The notes beneath the pieces were generated by a model, which did no database searches, had not been told where the DNA came from, and was given only the letters and a program-made list of their open reading frames with translations. 7,832 bases of DNA from an uncultured Bacteroidota bacterium (GTDB lineage: Bacteria > Bacteroidota > Bacteroidia > Chitinophagales > Chitinophagaceae), in contig CAILMA010000243.1 of assembly GCA_903835145.1 (NCBI GenBank), positions 1 to 7,832 on the forward strand, in the 5' to 3' direction. The translations under genes and the position numbers were made by a program. Position 1 is the first letter of the stretch. Each line of letters opens with the position of its first letter. Positions 6,713 to 7,832 of this stretch are shown here, one piece after another.

Positions 6713-7832
6713 ATGTTTAGTTATTGGGAGCAGGAGTCTTTTACACATTACACACATATTGTTGCGGGAGCTGGAATTGTTGGCCTGAGCGTGGCCATAG
6801 AACTAAAGCAGCGCTACCCTGATGCAGATGTACTGGTGCTGGAACGTGGACTACTGCCCACAGGAGCAAGCACCCGGAATGCAGGATTTGCGTGTATGGG
6901 CAGTGTAACTGAGTTGCTTGACGACCTGCGCCATATGCCTGAAGAAGAAGTGGTAAGGCTGTTTGAGTGGCGAAGGGCGGGGCTAAACTTACTGAGAAAA
7001 AGGCTCGGTGATGGCCAGATAGGCTATGCCGAAAATGGCAGCTATGAATTGATATCGGAATCTGAAACTGACGCACTTGAAAAACTTACCTACCTCAATG
7101 ACCTCCTTGGGTCTGTGACCGGAAAAGCGCCGTTCAGAATGGCCAACGAGAAAATTGATTCTTTTGGATTCTCGAATAGCTACACCAAAGCACTGATAGA
7201 AAATACCTGCGAAGGCGAGTTGCACAGCGGAAAAATGATGCGTTCGCTGGCCTCATTGGCCTCTGGAATGGGGATAGAGCTAAAAACCGGAGCTGATATA
7301 CAAGGTTATGAAGAGACCGGTAATCACGTGCTGGTTCGTGTGGCAGATTCATCGCGCGAAAGCCACATTACCTTGAAGTGCGCGCATATTTCCATTTGCA
7401 CCAATGCCTTTGCAACGCAACTATTGCCCAGCGAAGATGTTGTACCCGGGCGTGGACAAGTGCTGGTGACGCACCCAATTGCCGGCCTGAAATTCAAGGG
7501 TATTTATCACTTTGACAAGGGCTATTATTACTTCCGCGAAATAGACGGGCGCATACTAATAGGTGGCGGCCGCAACCTCGACTTTGCTACCGAAACGACT
7601 ACCGATTTCGGGCTGAATGGAATGATACAAACAGCACTGGAGGAGAAACTCACTGATATCATTATACCCGGACAGCCATTTGAAGTTGCTCACAGGTGGG
7701 CCGGCATCATGGCCTTTGGTGCATCAAAATTCCCTGTTATCAAGCATTTCAGTAAGCGCATACATGGCGTGTTCAGGATGGGCGGCATGGGTGTGGCGCT
7801 GGGCAGTTATGCTGCACAACAAATGGTTGGGG
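6713..7832 (+). CDS. FAD-dependent oxidoreductase, DAO/glycine oxidase family, cut at right edge
   Basis: 373 residues are visible from ATG 6713 with no stop before the window end. The FAD-binding Rossmann motif is GAGIVG (19-24), with Glu44 in LVLERG positioned to bind the ribose of FAD. A GASTRNAGF stretch (51-59) and the C-terminal blocks PGRGQVLVT (245-253), RILIGGGRNLDF (280-291), HRWAGIMAFG (327-336) and GGMGVALG (357-364) follow the usual DAO-fold layout. The C-terminal Gly-rich FAD-contact block is already present, so only a few residues are probably missing. Expected reaction: oxidation of an amine or amino acid with FAD; the substrate cannot be told from sequence. It lies 104 bp after the Gfo/Idh gene on the same strand. 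A weak GAGGG precedes the start by only two bases, too close for a standard ribosome binding site, and no clear promoter box was found in the gap. Confidence 0.92.
   Translation, partial: MFSYWEQESFTHYTHIVAGAGIVGLSVAIELKQRYPDADVLVLERGLLPTGASTRNAGFACMGSVTELLDDLRHMPEEEVVRLFEWRRAGLNLLRKRLGDGQIGYAENGSYELISESETDALEKLTYLNDLLGSVTGKAPFRMANEKIDSFGFSNSYTKALIENTCEGELHSGKMMRSLASLASGMGIELKTGADIQGYEETGNHVLVRVADSSRESHITLKCAHISICTNAFATQLLPSEDVVPGRGQVLVTHPIAGLKFKGIYHFDKGYYYFREIDGRILIGGGRNLDFATETTTDFGLNGMIQTALEEKLTDIIIPGQPFEVAHRWAGIMAFGASKFPVIKHFSKRIHGVFRMGGMGVALGSYAAQQMVG

Overview
The window looks like an ordinary chromosomal segment of a Bacteroidota bacterium, most plausibly a Chitinophagaceae/Sphingobacteriia-type organism. 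Three things support this. Promoter-like boxes match the Bacteroidota -7 consensus TAnnTTTG (1419-1426 minus, 3133-3140 minus, 3311-3318 plus). Obvious Shine-Dalgarno sequences are missing before most starts. One gene encodes a secreted outer-membrane-type protein of a kind I associate with this phylum. The family-level placement is inference.

Left third (minus strand): an ABC exporter module. An ATPase gene (532-1386) overlaps by 17 bp an ABC-2-like permease gene (548 down to 1, cut by the window edge). Upstream lie a near-perfect Bacteroidota promoter and, directly abutting its -7 box, a 26-bp inverted repeat, TAGTGTA-N12-TACACTA. This closely resembles the operator of YtrA-type GntR repressors, but no such regulator gene is visible here. 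The roughly 300-bp gap behind it holds short degenerate direct repeats and no gene. Then comes a 465-aa exported, probably outer-membrane beta-rich protein of unknown function (1693-3090, DUF5723-like).

Middle: a divergent intergenic region (3091-3321) leads to guaB (IMP dehydrogenase, 3322-4791, plus strand). Its -7 box ends three bases before the ATG, which predicts a leaderless or nearly leaderless mRNA, and a perfect 10-bp inverted repeat fills the promoter spacer. A strong intrinsic terminator (4849-4877) follows, only five bases before the start of a small four-helix membrane protein gene (4883-5494).

Right third (plus strand): a Gfo/Idh/MocA-family NAD(P)-dependent oxidoreductase (5592-6608, apparent TTG start) resembling UDP-sugar 3-dehydrogenases of the WlbA/WbpB kind, then an FAD-dependent DAO-type oxidoreductase (6713 to the right edge, nearly complete).

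No RNA gene, CRISPR array, insertion sequence or phage gene was found. I see no convincing new multi-gene system. The most interesting material is regulatory: the YtrA-like operator/promoter, the guaB promoter palindrome, and the terminator touching a start codon.
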